A DNA stretch of 34,563 bases, from assembly GCA_946628495.1 (NCBI GenBank), contig CAMOWQ010000010.1, positions 1-34,563 of the forward strand, read 5' to 3'. This document shows, piece after piece, positions 1 to 9,169 of this stretch. The notes under the pieces were generated by a model, which was not told where the DNA came from, did no database searches, and saw only the letters and a list, made by a program, of their open reading frames with translations. Position numbers and translations under genes: made by a program. The DNA is from an uncultured Treponema sp. (GTDB lineage Bacteria > Spirochaetota > Spirochaetia > Treponematales > Treponemataceae). Position 1 is the first letter of the stretch; the number at the start of each line of letters is the position of its first letter.

Positions 1-2
1 CA

Positions 3-2642
3 AAAATTCTTATGAGCGACAGTTATACCAGGGAGTTTACGGAGGAAGATGTAATTCTTGAACATACGTTCCTTCTTAAGCCTGAACGAACAGAAGGAAC
101 TGGAATCGTCAGCCTTGAGATGGGAATACCAGATTCCGTAACGGACGTAAAGCTGAAATGTGATGATGGGACCTGGCCTTCTGCACTCGACAGTGCGTCT
201 TTAAGCGGCAGCGGCGCTTCAAAAAAAGCAGTAATAAGCAGCAGTACGGTACCGTCGGGAAGTTACGGCGTAATGATACAGTTCTACAATGAAGATGGAT
301 TCCTGCTATATTACGAGAAGCAGGAAATAACGGTATTCCAGAACATGACGACTTCCAGATGGTATGATAATGGTGGATCTGTAACGGTAAAGACGGACGG
401 AAGTTATGAACTTACGGATGCAACCATAAAAGATTCCGCACAGTACTCAATATTCGTAGGACAGATGAATCTTCCGACTGGAACGGTATACGGAAGTGAC
501 GAGACGGGAACAGGAAGCCTCTTTGCACCGTATGCAACACTTGGCAAGGCAATAAGCTATATTTCTGCGATAAACGCACCGGACAGGATTTATACGGTTT
601 TTGTAAGAGGTGTTGTAGAGGGAAAGACCGTCATTTCGTCAGACCTGTCTTCAAAAATGAAGAAGCTCATTATAGAAGGATACAGTCCCCTGGGCTCGGA
701 CGGTTTGCCGCTGGACATTCTTGATGCAAAACTGACGGCAGCAGAGGCGGACGGTTCTGTAATCACTCTTTCTGCTGGAATACCTGTCGTAATCGAAAGA
801 ATGTGTATTACAGGTGGAAAGACGACTGGCAGTGGCGGTGGAATAGCCCTTATGGCGGGAGAGCTTACTCTTGGAGATGACGTACTGATACATAGCAATA
901 CGGCAGGAGTAAGCGGAGGAGGAGTGTATGTTTCCTCTGGTGCAGCCTTGTGTGTAAGGGGCTGCGTAGGCATATACGGAAATACGGGCGGAACTACTGG
1001 TGCGGATAGGTCTAACGTATATCTGCCTTCTGGAAAGAAAATCAGGGTAACGGGAGCCTTATATAGCGGAAGCGGGCTCTCTGCAAGGAATTCGAATATC
1101 GGAATAACGACGGCTAATGTACCTGATATGGAAAATCCCGTAGCGATTACAGTGGGATACGGATACGGAGCGGATGGACTTAATGAGGATGTTCCTCCGG
1201 GACGCTATTTCAAGGGTGACGCGTATGGTCTAACAGTAGACGGATTTACGGGAGAGGCTGTGCTTTCGGTAAGCGGCGGCGGAATCAGTATAGATGAAAA
1301 TTATAAAGATGTAACGCTTTCGGCAGATGGAAGGTTGTTTGCTCCCGAGGCCGCTTCAAAGGTTGTAACAGTTTCTGCGACTGTTACGGTAGACGGCGTA
1401 TCGACAGGTATTACAGCCGGAGACGGAGAAGATGAAATAACGTACAGTTTTGCCCTTAATTATCATGGCGAGGCTGTTCCCGAATCTTATTATACGGTTG
1501 GAACTAATACATTAACGTTTGGTTCGAATGCTCCGGCAGGTAATTATACTTTGATTGCAACTGGTATTTATAAGGGTAAGACTTATTGTACCAGCTTTAT
1601 GATTAAAATAGGTTATGACGATGATTTAATTGTTGTTTCCAGTTATGAAGAAGCTATTACGGCTATATCTTCTATGACAGAAAATGGAAAAATAAAAATT
1701 ACATGCGAACTTTCTGATACACAATTGAAAGATATTTCAGATGCTGTAAAAGCATTGGCTACTTCAAATCCTGACATAGAAATTGGAGTTGATTTAAGTG
1801 GAGTTACTGGTATTACAGAAATATCGTATGCAAATGATTTCTTCTATGAATGTGAAAATTTAGTATCCCTGTCATTCCCTTCTAATATTTCTTCAATTCC
1901 TGCGGGTTGTTTACGAGGCTGTATTAAACTAAAGAATCTTGATTTCCCTGCTTCTATTACAAGTTTTGGAACTGAACAAGTTTGTTATTTGTGTACAGCA
2001 CTGGAGACTGTTACTATTGGCGGTAGTGCAACAGCTGATAACGGAACAATGAAGGTTGCAGACAATGTAGTATATTCTAGCGATGGTAAGACCCTGTATT
2101 TCTATGGAAAGAAGGCATTCACTGGTACTTTTACTGTTCCAGATGGTGTAAAGAAAATTTATAAATGGGCAATGTGTTCAAGTAAATTTACAAACGTTAT
2201 TCTTCCAAGCGGTATACAAAGAATACAAGATTTCGCTTTTTCATGGAGTGATAAACTTCAGTCAATTGAAATTCCTGATTCTGTTATTGAATTGGGAAGA
2301 AGTGCATTTACTTGGTGTACTGATTTAACTTCCGTTGATTTTAATCCGTCTATAGACTATATGGGAAGTTCTATTTTCAGTAATACAGGTATTACATCAA
2401 TTGTTATTCCAAATGGAGTAAAAGAATTGGGCTCTGATTTCTTCAGGTATTGCTTTCATTTGACAACAGTAGTATTGCCGGTTTCGTTGGAAAGAATAGG
2501 AAATAATTCGTTTAAGGATTGTGATGTATTGGAAACTGTAAAATACAGAGGTTCGGAAACAGATAAAACAAATCTTGAAATTCAGTCTGGTAATGATTCT
2601 CTTACAGCTGCAACCTGGGAGTATAATTATACTGGAAATTAA
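3..2642 (+). CDS. Surface protein with beta-helix-like N-terminal region and C-terminal BspA-like leucine-rich repeats (LRR_5); 5' end truncated by window
   Basis: Frame is open from nt 3 upstream of the ATG at 12. Residues 'GTGSLFAPYATLGKAISYI' and 'GSGGGIALMAGELTLGDDVLIHSNTAGVSGGGVYVSSG' are typical of parallel beta-helix repeats. From about residue 550, repeats such as 'LVSLSFPSNISSIPAGCLRGCIKLKNLDFPASI' and 'LQSIEIPDSVIELGRSAFTWCTDLTSVDF' are BspA-type LRRs. Confidence 0.85.
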   Translation, partial: KILMSDSYTREFTEEDVILEHTFLLKPERTEGTGIVSLEMGIPDSVTDVKLKCDDGTWPSALDSASLSGSGASKKAVISSSTVPSGSYGVMIQFYNEDGFLLYYEKQEITVFQNMTTSRWYDNGGSVTVKTDGSYELTDATIKDSAQYSIFVGQMNLPTGTVYGSDETGTGSLFAPYATLGKAISYISAINAPDRIYTVFVRGVVEGKTVISSDLSSKMKKLIIEGYSPLGSDGLPLDILDAKLTAAEADGSVITLSAGIPVVIERMCITGGKTTGSGGGIALMAGELTLGDDVLIHSNTAGVSGGGVYVSSGAALCVRGCVGIYGNTGGTTGADRSNVYLPSGKKIRVTGALYSGSGLSARNSNIGITTANVPDMENPVAITVGYGYGADGLNEDVPPGRYFKGDAYGLTVDGFTGEAVLSVSGGGISIDENYKDVTLSADGRLFAPEAASKVVTVSATVTVDGVSTGITAGDGEDEITYSFALNYHGEAVPESYYTVGTNTLTFGSNAPAGNYTLIATGIYKGKTYCTSFMIKIGYDDDLIVVSSYEEAITAISSMTENGKIKITCELSDTQLKDISDAVKALATSNPDIEIGVDLSGVTGITEISYANDFFYECENLVSLSFPSNISSIPAGCLRGCIKLKNLDFPASITSFGTEQVCYLCTALETVTIGGSATADNGTMKVADNVVYSSDGKTLYFYGKKAFTGTFTVPDGVKKIYKWAMCSSKFTNVILPSGIQRIQDFAFSWSDKLQSIEIPDSVIELGRSAFTWCTDLTSVDFNPSIDYMGSSIFSNTGITSIVIPNGVKELGSDFFRYCFHLTTVVLPVSLERIGNNSFKDCDVLETVKYRGSETDKTNLEIQSGNDSLTAATWEYNYTGN

Positions 2643-2682
2643 AGGTTTCAGGTTACAACTGTAAAATGTTTTAAGATTTGTT

Positions 2683-4269
2683 TTATTCTGCTGCAGAAAC
2701 CATTGCTTTAATAAATTCAGGGTCTTTCTGTGTTGCAGAAGGCTTATCAAAAACATTAAAGTTTCCGCCATCGTCCCAGAGAATTGTAAGCATTTTATAC
2801 CGCTTTGCCTGTTTTACAAAATAGTTTATCCAGTTTATACGTTGAGTAAGGTCTGTTGTTTTAACGGCACCGGTTTCTCCAATAATTACAGGAATTCCTT
2901 TTTGTGTATATTCCTCATCGATTTTGATAAAGAGTGCATCCAGCTGAATTTCCATCGCTCTTGTAAAATATGGAGTTGCATATTCAGGACCCGAGCCCAT
3001 TATATAGTTGTGGAAAGTTGCAATAAGACGGCCGTCTGCAGAATCAGAAGGCATTTTAAAGTATTTATTGTAAAGTGCAGCGCCGTCGGAACAAAGGCTT
3101 GGAATCATAACAAAACGGGTTGCATTGTTACCGCCAGATTTTCGGATTTCATCAAGACATGCCTGATTGTAAACGTTCAAAATTTCAAAATCTTTACGGC
3201 ATTCTTCGCATTTTCCCGAAGACATTGCAGGTGTCCATGCATGTATATGTCCCGCGTTTCTTGGCTCGTTCATTGTTTCAAAAATAAGGTGTTCATCGTA
3301 ACCGTTATTGAATGCCTGTGCAATCTGTTTCCAAATGGCTCGTAGGAACTGTTCAGATTCAACTTCGTCGCCAGTGCCTGTTCTGTAGCCTTCTCCGTGC
3401 TGCAAAGGTTTTGTCATTTTGTCGCGTACTGAGTGGTGTTCATTCAAAATTACATATAAACCTGCGTCCAAAGCCCAGTTTACAACAGTTTTTACGCGTG
3501 CCATCCAAAGCGGATCAATTGTGTAGTTTTCGTCGATGATGTGGTTTGCCCAGGTAACAGGCATTCTCAAAGTTTTGTAGCCTGCATCTGAATACATTTT
3601 TATGATTTCAGGAGTGATTTTTGGACTTCCCCAGAGAGTTTCGGATTTTAAGCCGATTGGATTTCCCCAGCCCCCGATTGATTCAAAGGTATTTCCCATG
3701 TTTACACCAACTTTCATGTCTTCAAGCAATTCAAACCCTGTGATTTTTGTGTTGATTTTTTTAGCAGGCATCGTGTCCAAAACCGGTTCATCTGGAGAAT
3801 AAATAAAGCTTGTTGCAATATCTTTCTTGAACGTAAGCGAATACAATCTTACCGAACCTGCAATTTCAAGTGCCTGAACGGAAATTTTGCTGACTGCCTT
3901 CTTTGATTTATCTTTGAGCGGAATAAGAAAAGAAGTTGTGCCTTCTTCGATGTATGCTTTTGTAATTTTTCCGTCTGAATATTCAATGCTTACCGTAAAA
4001 CCCATAAGGGCAGCTTTATTTGTAAGTTCAAGCGAATTGTAAGCACTTGCATCAACAGGAGGATTAAATTCCTGCGAAACGCCTGTTTTGCTCTGCATGA
4101 ATGTGATAGAATTTGTTTTTTTGCTGATTTTAGTCTTTGATTCATCCCAAGCAGTGAATTGCGAAAGATCGACTGCAAAAGAATCAGCTGCTTGTGCAAA
4201 AAGTTGTGATGTAAGACCGCAAATCATAAGGATAAACATCACACCGAATACAAAAAATTGTTTTTTCAT
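2683..4269 (-). CDS. Secreted glycoside hydrolase family 5 (endoglucanase-like) with N-terminal beta-sandwich/CBM-like region
   Basis: GH5 motifs 'VNMGNTFES', 'LRMPVTWANHI', 'YVILNEHHSV', 'LIFETMNEPRNAG' (acid/base Glu) and 'IPVIIGETGA' (nucleophile Glu). The start is refined to MKKQFFVFGVMF..., which has an AGAGG SD (revcomp of 'cataataacctctt') and a signal peptide. The longer ORF start at 4347 is not supported. Confidence 0.92.
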   Translation of the reverse strand: MKKQFFVFGVMFILMICGLTSQLFAQAADSFAVDLSQFTAWDESKTKISKKTNSITFMQSKTGVSQEFNPPVDASAYNSLELTNKAALMGFTVSIEYSDGKITKAYIEEGTTSFLIPLKDKSKKAVSKISVQALEIAGSVRLYSLTFKKDIATSFIYSPDEPVLDTMPAKKINTKITGFELLEDMKVGVNMGNTFESIGGWGNPIGLKSETLWGSPKITPEIIKMYSDAGYKTLRMPVTWANHIIDENYTIDPLWMARVKTVVNWALDAGLYVILNEHHSVRDKMTKPLQHGEGYRTGTGDEVESEQFLRAIWKQIAQAFNNGYDEHLIFETMNEPRNAGHIHAWTPAMSSGKCEECRKDFEILNVYNQACLDEIRKSGGNNATRFVMIPSLCSDGAALYNKYFKMPSDSADGRLIATFHNYIMGSGPEYATPYFTRAMEIQLDALFIKIDEEYTQKGIPVIIGETGAVKTTDLTQRINWINYFVKQAKRYKMLTILWDDGGNFNVFDKPSATQKDPEFIKAMVSAAE

Positions 4270-4434
4270 AATAACCTCTTTATTGATAAGTCTAAAAAAT
4301 CTGGTTCGCAATTTTTTAGTGACAACAATATAAATATTATCACACAAAATTTAATTTTTCACAAAAATAAAGATTTGAAATTTAGTATAAATATATTACA
4401 TTATTTAATAGATACAAAAATTAGGAGACATGTT

Positions 4435-4845
4435 ATGGCAAATGACCTTCAGGTAAGAGAATCTCTTCGGCTTATTGACCAGCTGATTCCGCTTGTTTCG
4501 GAAGCAGAACGTCAGCTTACAAGTGCAAGAAACTGGGGTTTTCTTGATGTTCTTGGCGGCGGTTTTATTGTTGATTTGATTAAGCATTCTAAATTGAACA
4601 GTGCAAGCAACACAATGAATCAGGTAAATTATCTTATGCAGCAGTTGCAGCATTCTCTTTCTTCTATAAGTGCTCCTGCTGATTTTACAATGCAGGTTGG
4701 TTCTTTTGCTACGTTTGCAGATTTCCTTTTTGATGGAGCTCTTGTTGATGTTTACATGGTTTCTAAAATAATGGGAAGCATAGATCAGGTTCGCAGATTA
4801 AAAGACAAACTTTATATGCTAAAAAATCAGTTGGAACGTATGTAA
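4435..4845 (+). CDS. Conserved hypothetical protein, 136 aa, largely helical
   Basis: AGGAG SD ('ttaggagacatgttATG') upstream of the 4435 start. Protein is MANDLQVRESLRLIDQLIPLVSEAERQL..., with no recognised catalytic motif. Confidence 0.8.
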   Translation: MANDLQVRESLRLIDQLIPLVSEAERQLTSARNWGFLDVLGGGFIVDLIKHSKLNSASNTMNQVNYLMQQLQHSLSSISAPADFTMQVGSFATFADFLFDGALVDVYMVSKIMGSIDQVRRLKDKLYMLKNQLERM

Positions 4846-4937
4846 ACGTAAACCTTAAAATAAATTATAGCGTGCATGGACGGTAAAAAATTTGTGCCCG
4901 TAAGAATTTTTTTCTCTTTTTATTTACAGTCTTGATA

Positions 4938-5204
4938 AATATTTATAGAATACACACGGGTATTTCAATGGAACTGTGTGAAAATCACAGACTGAATGCG
5001 CAACGGTAATAAGAGCGGTAAAACGGAAAAAACGGCTGCAATCACTGAAAGTAATTTTGGGAAGATTTGTTTTTTCTCTGCCGGAACAGGCGGGTTTCTT
5101 TAAGTCCGGAAACTTTGGTATCCGTTGGAATTTTATAATTCCAGGTATTCCGTATGGAGTGCTATCCATTAATTTTGGGAACTGCGCAGATTCGGTTCCC
5201 GGAG
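4938..5204 (+). promoter_or_regulatory. Cobalamin (B12) riboswitch with L5-L13 kissing-loop expression platform next to the SD
   Basis: 'GTGTGAAAATCACAGACTGAATGCGCAACGGTAA' (about 4975-5008) matches the conserved cobalamin-riboswitch core. 'CACTGAAAG...TTTTGGGAAGA' (B12-box-like) and 'AAGTCCGGAAAC' follow in the canonical order. Hairpin GGGAAC(5177-5182)/GTTCCC(5195-5200) abuts GGAG at 5201. Its loop carries TGCGCA (5183-5188), complementary to TGCGCA in L5 (4997-5002). A TonB-dependent receptor lies downstream. Confidence 0.9.
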
Positions 5205-5211
5205 ATAAAAA

Positions 5212-5742
5212 ATGAAAAAATCAATTTTCTCATTTGTAAGGCTGCCTGTTGCAGTACTTTTGTTGTGTTTTGCGTTCGTTCTTACATCATGTGGACCGAT
5301 GGTTAATCCTCAAAACAATCCTACAGCTACACCTGTTGCTTTAAATGATAACAGTAAGCTTATCGGTACATGGGAATCGTCTTTCGGCGAAATCTATGCA
5401 ATTGCAAAAACAAGTCTTTCTAACGGCGGTTCTTGGGGCGACTGCTATGCCGGCGACAATCTTGTAGTTCTTGCAGAAACAGAAACAAGTGGAATCATCT
5501 TTATTAAATATACAAGAGCAATGACTGCAGATTATAAGTATTCTACTGACGCTTCTGTTGCACCTGATGTTGGTAAATGGTATGCACTGGCTTACAAGAA
5601 TTTGACAGATACATCACTTTCTATTTCAGGAGCATATAAGGCAGATGGAAAATCTTCTGAAGATTCTCTTGAAAACGCAGTAAAAGAATTTACAGTTGAT
5701 AACGGCTATTTTGGAACTTACAGCGAATGTGTTAAAAAATGA
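5212..5742 (+). CDS. Small lipoprotein of unknown function, B12-riboswitch controlled
   Basis: Signal peptide and lipobox 'LLLCFAFVLTSC|GPMV'. SD is 'cggagataaaaaATG'. First gene after the riboswitch; its stop overlaps the next start (ATGA). Confidence 0.88.
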   Translation: MKKSIFSFVRLPVAVLLLCFAFVLTSCGPMVNPQNNPTATPVALNDNSKLIGTWESSFGEIYAIAKTSLSNGGSWGDCYAGDNLVVLAETETSGIIFIKYTRAMTADYKYSTDASVAPDVGKWYALAYKNLTDTSLSISGAYKADGKSSEDSLENAVKEFTVDNGYFGTYSECVKK

Positions 5743-7727
5743 AAAAACTGACATCTTTTGCCGTTTTTGTGTGTTTTTTCCGGATAATTGCAGCACAGGA
5801 AATTACACTTCCTCCGATTTTTACTTATATTGAAGATTCTCTTGTAGAACAGAAGGAAGTTTTAACGGCAGAAGATATCAGCAGGGCAAACGTAACAGAT
5901 TTGCCCTCTCTTCTTTCGTCCGCAGGCATTCAGATTTTATCGTATGGTGCTTACGGACTTGAACAAAAACCAAGCATGCGTGGTTTTACAGACGAGACTG
6001 TCCGTGTGATTATTGATGGAATCTGCGTAAACAATCCTCAGTATGGAACTTTTGATTTTACTTCGCTTAATCTTGAAGATATTGAACGTATAGAAATTGT
6101 TCGCGGCGGTTTTACGGAAAGTGTTTCTGATGAAGGAGCCGTTGGCGGTGCAATTTATATTTCAACAAGAAAACAGGAAAAAGGGCAAAATTTTTCGTCG
6201 GATACTTCATTCTCTTCTTTTTTTAATATAGAAAAACCAGTTGATACAATAACCCAAGGGCTTGGGTACAAAGGTCAGATTTCTGAACAGTCTTATTTGA
6301 ATTTAAATTTAAAAGGAACAACGGCAGAAAATAAATATCTTTATGAATCTGCATCTGGCAGAATAAGACAGCGTGAAAATTCTTCGGTATTGGATGGAAA
6401 TTTAAGTGCCGATTTTCTTCATTACTTTAAATCCGGTTCCTCTATGAACATAAGCGATTTATTTTATGCAGGAAAAAAATGTACTCCTGGATCTGCTTCC
6501 GGTGTGGAATATGGGGTCCAGCAGGATTATTCTAATAATGCAACCGTTCATTTTGTACATCCGTCGTTCATGGATTTGTGTCGTTTTGAAAATTCCTTTG
6601 CGCTTTTAGATTCAATACGATATTACGATACTCAAAATGCGCATTCTTCGCACCAGCTGAATACAGGAAAATATTCTGGAAGTGCAAATTTCTTTAAAAC
6701 AGGTATTTTGCGGCAGTCGGCAGGCATAACAGCTGAACTTTCCCATCTTAATTCTACAGATGACGGCATTCATACTCAGGGGGAATTTGCCATAAAGAGT
6801 ACATCCCGCCTGGAAATTCCTCTTGGTACCACAGAAAATGCTTCTAAAACGAAGAATATGCTTGATATTTCTCTTCCTGTTTCGTTTAAAGTATGTGGCG
6901 AGAATCTTGCATTTGTTCCAAAGTTTGGAATTGGATTTGAATTTTCAAAAATTAATGTTTTTGCAGATGTTTACAGAATGGTTCAGTTTCCGAATATGGA
7001 CGATTTGTATTGGGACGACGGTATTTATAAAGGAAATCCTGAGTTAAAACCCGAAACAGGGTGGGGCGGGGAAATTACGATGAATGTTCATGATGTTCTT
7101 CTTCCTTTTTCACTTTGTGCATTCACCAATTATTACGAAAACAAAATTCAATGGACATCTTTGTCTATGAACGACGTAAGTACATCAGGCATTCAGAATA
7201 ATTTAACTCAAACTTCCGAACCGAACAGCCATTCTAGTTCTGGCGGAAAATCTGGAATGGCGCCGCAAAATATTTCAAGTGCATTTTATTTTGGTATTGA
7301 TTTTTCGGCTAAGAAAGAATTCGCGGATGGTCTGATATGCTTTAAGATGAACGCGGAATATTTATATACAATGTTGCTTGATAAATCAAAAATTACGTAC
7401 GGTAAAAAAATAATGTGGACTCCCGATTTTGTGGCTTCTTCGTCATTGTTTGTAAATATTCCAAAAGCAGAAAAATTTCCTGGAGCATCGCTTGGTTTAG
7501 AAATAAATTATGTTGGAAAACGTTATATTTCAAATTTGAATATTTCTTTTATGAAACCTTATGTTCTTGTAAATATTGTTGGGGAATCAAAAAAGATTAA
7601 GGTTTGGTCTTGCAATCTTGTTCCTTATTTTCGTTTGAATAATCTATTAAATACAAGATACGAAAGTGTAGAAGATTATCCGATGCCGGGTATAAATCTA
7701 ACAATCGGACTTAAACTTAGCAATTAA
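5739..7727 (+). CDS. TonB-dependent outer-membrane receptor (BtuB-like)
   Basis: Signal peptide. Plug domain 'DLPSLLSSAGIQILSYGAYGLEQKPSMRGFTDETVRVIIDGICVNNPQYGTFDFTSLNLEDIERIEIVRGGFTESVSDEGAVGGAIYISTR'. C-terminal beta-barrel 'WSCNLVPYFRLNNLLNTRYESVEDYPMPGINLTIGLKLSN'. Confidence 0.92.
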   Translation: MKKLTSFAVFVCFFRIIAAQEITLPPIFTYIEDSLVEQKEVLTAEDISRANVTDLPSLLSSAGIQILSYGAYGLEQKPSMRGFTDETVRVIIDGICVNNPQYGTFDFTSLNLEDIERIEIVRGGFTESVSDEGAVGGAIYISTRKQEKGQNFSSDTSFSSFFNIEKPVDTITQGLGYKGQISEQSYLNLNLKGTTAENKYLYESASGRIRQRENSSVLDGNLSADFLHYFKSGSSMNISDLFYAGKKCTPGSASGVEYGVQQDYSNNATVHFVHPSFMDLCRFENSFALLDSIRYYDTQNAHSSHQLNTGKYSGSANFFKTGILRQSAGITAELSHLNSTDDGIHTQGEFAIKSTSRLEIPLGTTENASKTKNMLDISLPVSFKVCGENLAFVPKFGIGFEFSKINVFADVYRMVQFPNMDDLYWDDGIYKGNPELKPETGWGGEITMNVHDVLLPFSLCAFTNYYENKIQWTSLSMNDVSTSGIQNNLTQTSEPNSHSSSGGKSGMAPQNISSAFYFGIDFSAKKEFADGLICFKMNAEYLYTMLLDKSKITYGKKIMWTPDFVASSSLFVNIPKAEKFPGASLGLEINYVGKRYISNLNISFMKPYVLVNIVGESKKIKVWSCNLVPYFRLNNLLNTRYESVEDYPMPGINLTIGLKLSN

Positions 7728-9126
7728 GAGGAATCATTAAAGTGATTACGGCTCCTGTGTGTCCGTCTTCGCGATTGTTAGCTGTAATTGTACCGCCTAA
7801 GGCTTTTACAATTGAACTTGAAATAGAAAGTCCAAGTCCGGCTCCTCCAACCGCACGTGAATGTGCCGGATCGCCTCTATAAAATCGTTCGAAAATATGA
7901 GGAAGAACTTCGTCAGTAAATCCAGGCCCGTCGTCAATTTCGTATATGCACATTAAATTGCTTTGGGTTTCTGCTTTTAAAGCAATATGACACTGGTCTT
8001 TTGAAAATTTAATGCTGTTCGAAATTAATGCTGTTAATACCTGATGAAGAAGTTCTATATCTGTGTTAAAAAGTACATCGTCGTCCGAACTGAAATCGAT
8101 GTGAACGTTTGGAGAAATTGTTTCGAATTCATTTTTAAGGCGCAGGAACATTGTCTGGATGTAAAGCGGTTCCGAAAGCGGTTTTTCGTAGCCTGCTTCA
8201 AGTTTTGATATTTGCAGAAGGTTTGTTATAATTGCATTCATTGAATTTGCTTCTGTAATAATCATATTTAGCGAAGTTTCAAGCTGTTTTGGATCTTCCT
8301 TGCCCCATCGTTTAAGGAGCTTTGCCTGTCCTAGAATTCCTGCAACTGGAGTTTTTAATTCATGCGAAACATTACTTGTAAAATTTCGTTCACGGTCAAA
8401 ATCTGTACGAAGGCTTTCGAATAAACTGTTGAAGGTTTTTGCAAGTTCATCAATTTCGTTGTTGTTATTACTTACAGGCAGCAGTTGCTCAAGATTTGTA
8501 CTGCTTATTTTTCGTGCCTGATCTGTAATTCTCTTTACTGGTCGTAATGTAAGCCGGGTAATAAAAATAGAAATACAGAACGAGATTATAAAAATCGGAA
8601 TCATTGTAATAAGTTCAAGTTTTGGTACAACTTTTATAAGATTTAACGAAGAATCTCGTTCAATATCCATTGCAGTTTCAATAATGATGATGTCGCCCTT
8701 ATCGTCTAAAATTGGCATTGCATAGTAAAGAATATTTAAATCACCGTCTGCAAAAAAATCTTTCTGATAATACTGCATTGCACGTCCATGTGTTGTCTGC
8801 AAAAGCGGAAGAAAAGGGTCGTTTGTAAAAAGAATGTCGCCGGACTGCTCTTCGTAAATTGTGTAAGTCATGTAGTAAGGAATTCCCAGCAGTTCCGGCT
8901 GAAGGTTATTGATATCGTCTACGCAGATACAGAGAAGGTTTGCGGCATCTTCAAGTTCTATGCTCTGATTATAATTAATGGTTAGTTTTAAAAGCATTAC
9001 AAATACAGAGGTAAGAAATAGAACTACAACTGCAACAATCACCATAAAAAATATAGACAGGCGGGTTGCAATTGAGTTCATGAATTTTACTATATGTTTT
9101 TGCCGTGAACCTTGTTTCTTTTTCAT
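7717..9126 (-). CDS. Sensor histidine kinase (two TM, HAMP, HisKA, HATPase)
   Basis: 'NVSHELKTPVAGILGQAKLL' H-box, 'ALISNSIKFS' N-box, 'EIDDGPGFTDEVLPHIFERFYRG' G1/F boxes, 'GGAGLGLSISSSIVKALGG' G2. Confidence 0.95.
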   Translation of the reverse strand: MKKKQGSRQKHIVKFMNSIATRLSIFFMVIVAVVVLFLTSVFVMLLKLTINYNQSIELEDAANLLCICVDDINNLQPELLGIPYYMTYTIYEEQSGDILFTNDPFLPLLQTTHGRAMQYYQKDFFADGDLNILYYAMPILDDKGDIIIIETAMDIERDSSLNLIKVVPKLELITMIPIFIISFCISIFITRLTLRPVKRITDQARKISSTNLEQLLPVSNNNNEIDELAKTFNSLFESLRTDFDRERNFTSNVSHELKTPVAGILGQAKLLKRWGKEDPKQLETSLNMIITEANSMNAIITNLLQISKLEAGYEKPLSEPLYIQTMFLRLKNEFETISPNVHIDFSSDDDVLFNTDIELLHQVLTALISNSIKFSKDQCHIALKAETQSNLMCIYEIDDGPGFTDEVLPHIFERFYRGDPAHSRAVGGAGLGLSISSSIVKALGGTITANNREDGHTGAVITLMIPLNC

Positions 9127-9169
9127 ATTTATCTTTTGAAACTTTGTATAATTGTGTAAGGAAGATTTT

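Noticed and set aside
590-973. Minus-strand ORFs (127 aa and 80 aa) within the beta-helix/LRR gene
   Set aside because: Antisense shadow ORFs in GC-richer coding DNA; Pro/Ser-rich low-information sequence, no SD or domain.
2842-3539. Plus-strand ORFs (167 aa, 75 aa) antisense to GH5
   Set aside because: GH5 catalytic motifs on the minus strand explain the region; the Cys/Phe-rich translations look like antisense frames.
4871-4920. Possible terminator 'gacggtaaaaaatttgtgcccgtaagaattttttt'
   Set aside because: Only a 4-bp ACGG/CCGT stem with a large AT loop before the T-tract; too weak to call.
5126-5143. Hairpin TGGAATT-TTAT-AATTCCA as a Rho-independent terminator of the riboswitch
   Set aside because: AT-rich stem with no T-tract after it. 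The SD-adjacent hairpin with kissing loop fits translational control better; this stem may be an accessory element.
4924-5169. 81-aa minus-strand ORF
   Set aside because: Lies across the cobalamin riboswitch; its open frame is a by-product of the conserved RNA sequence.
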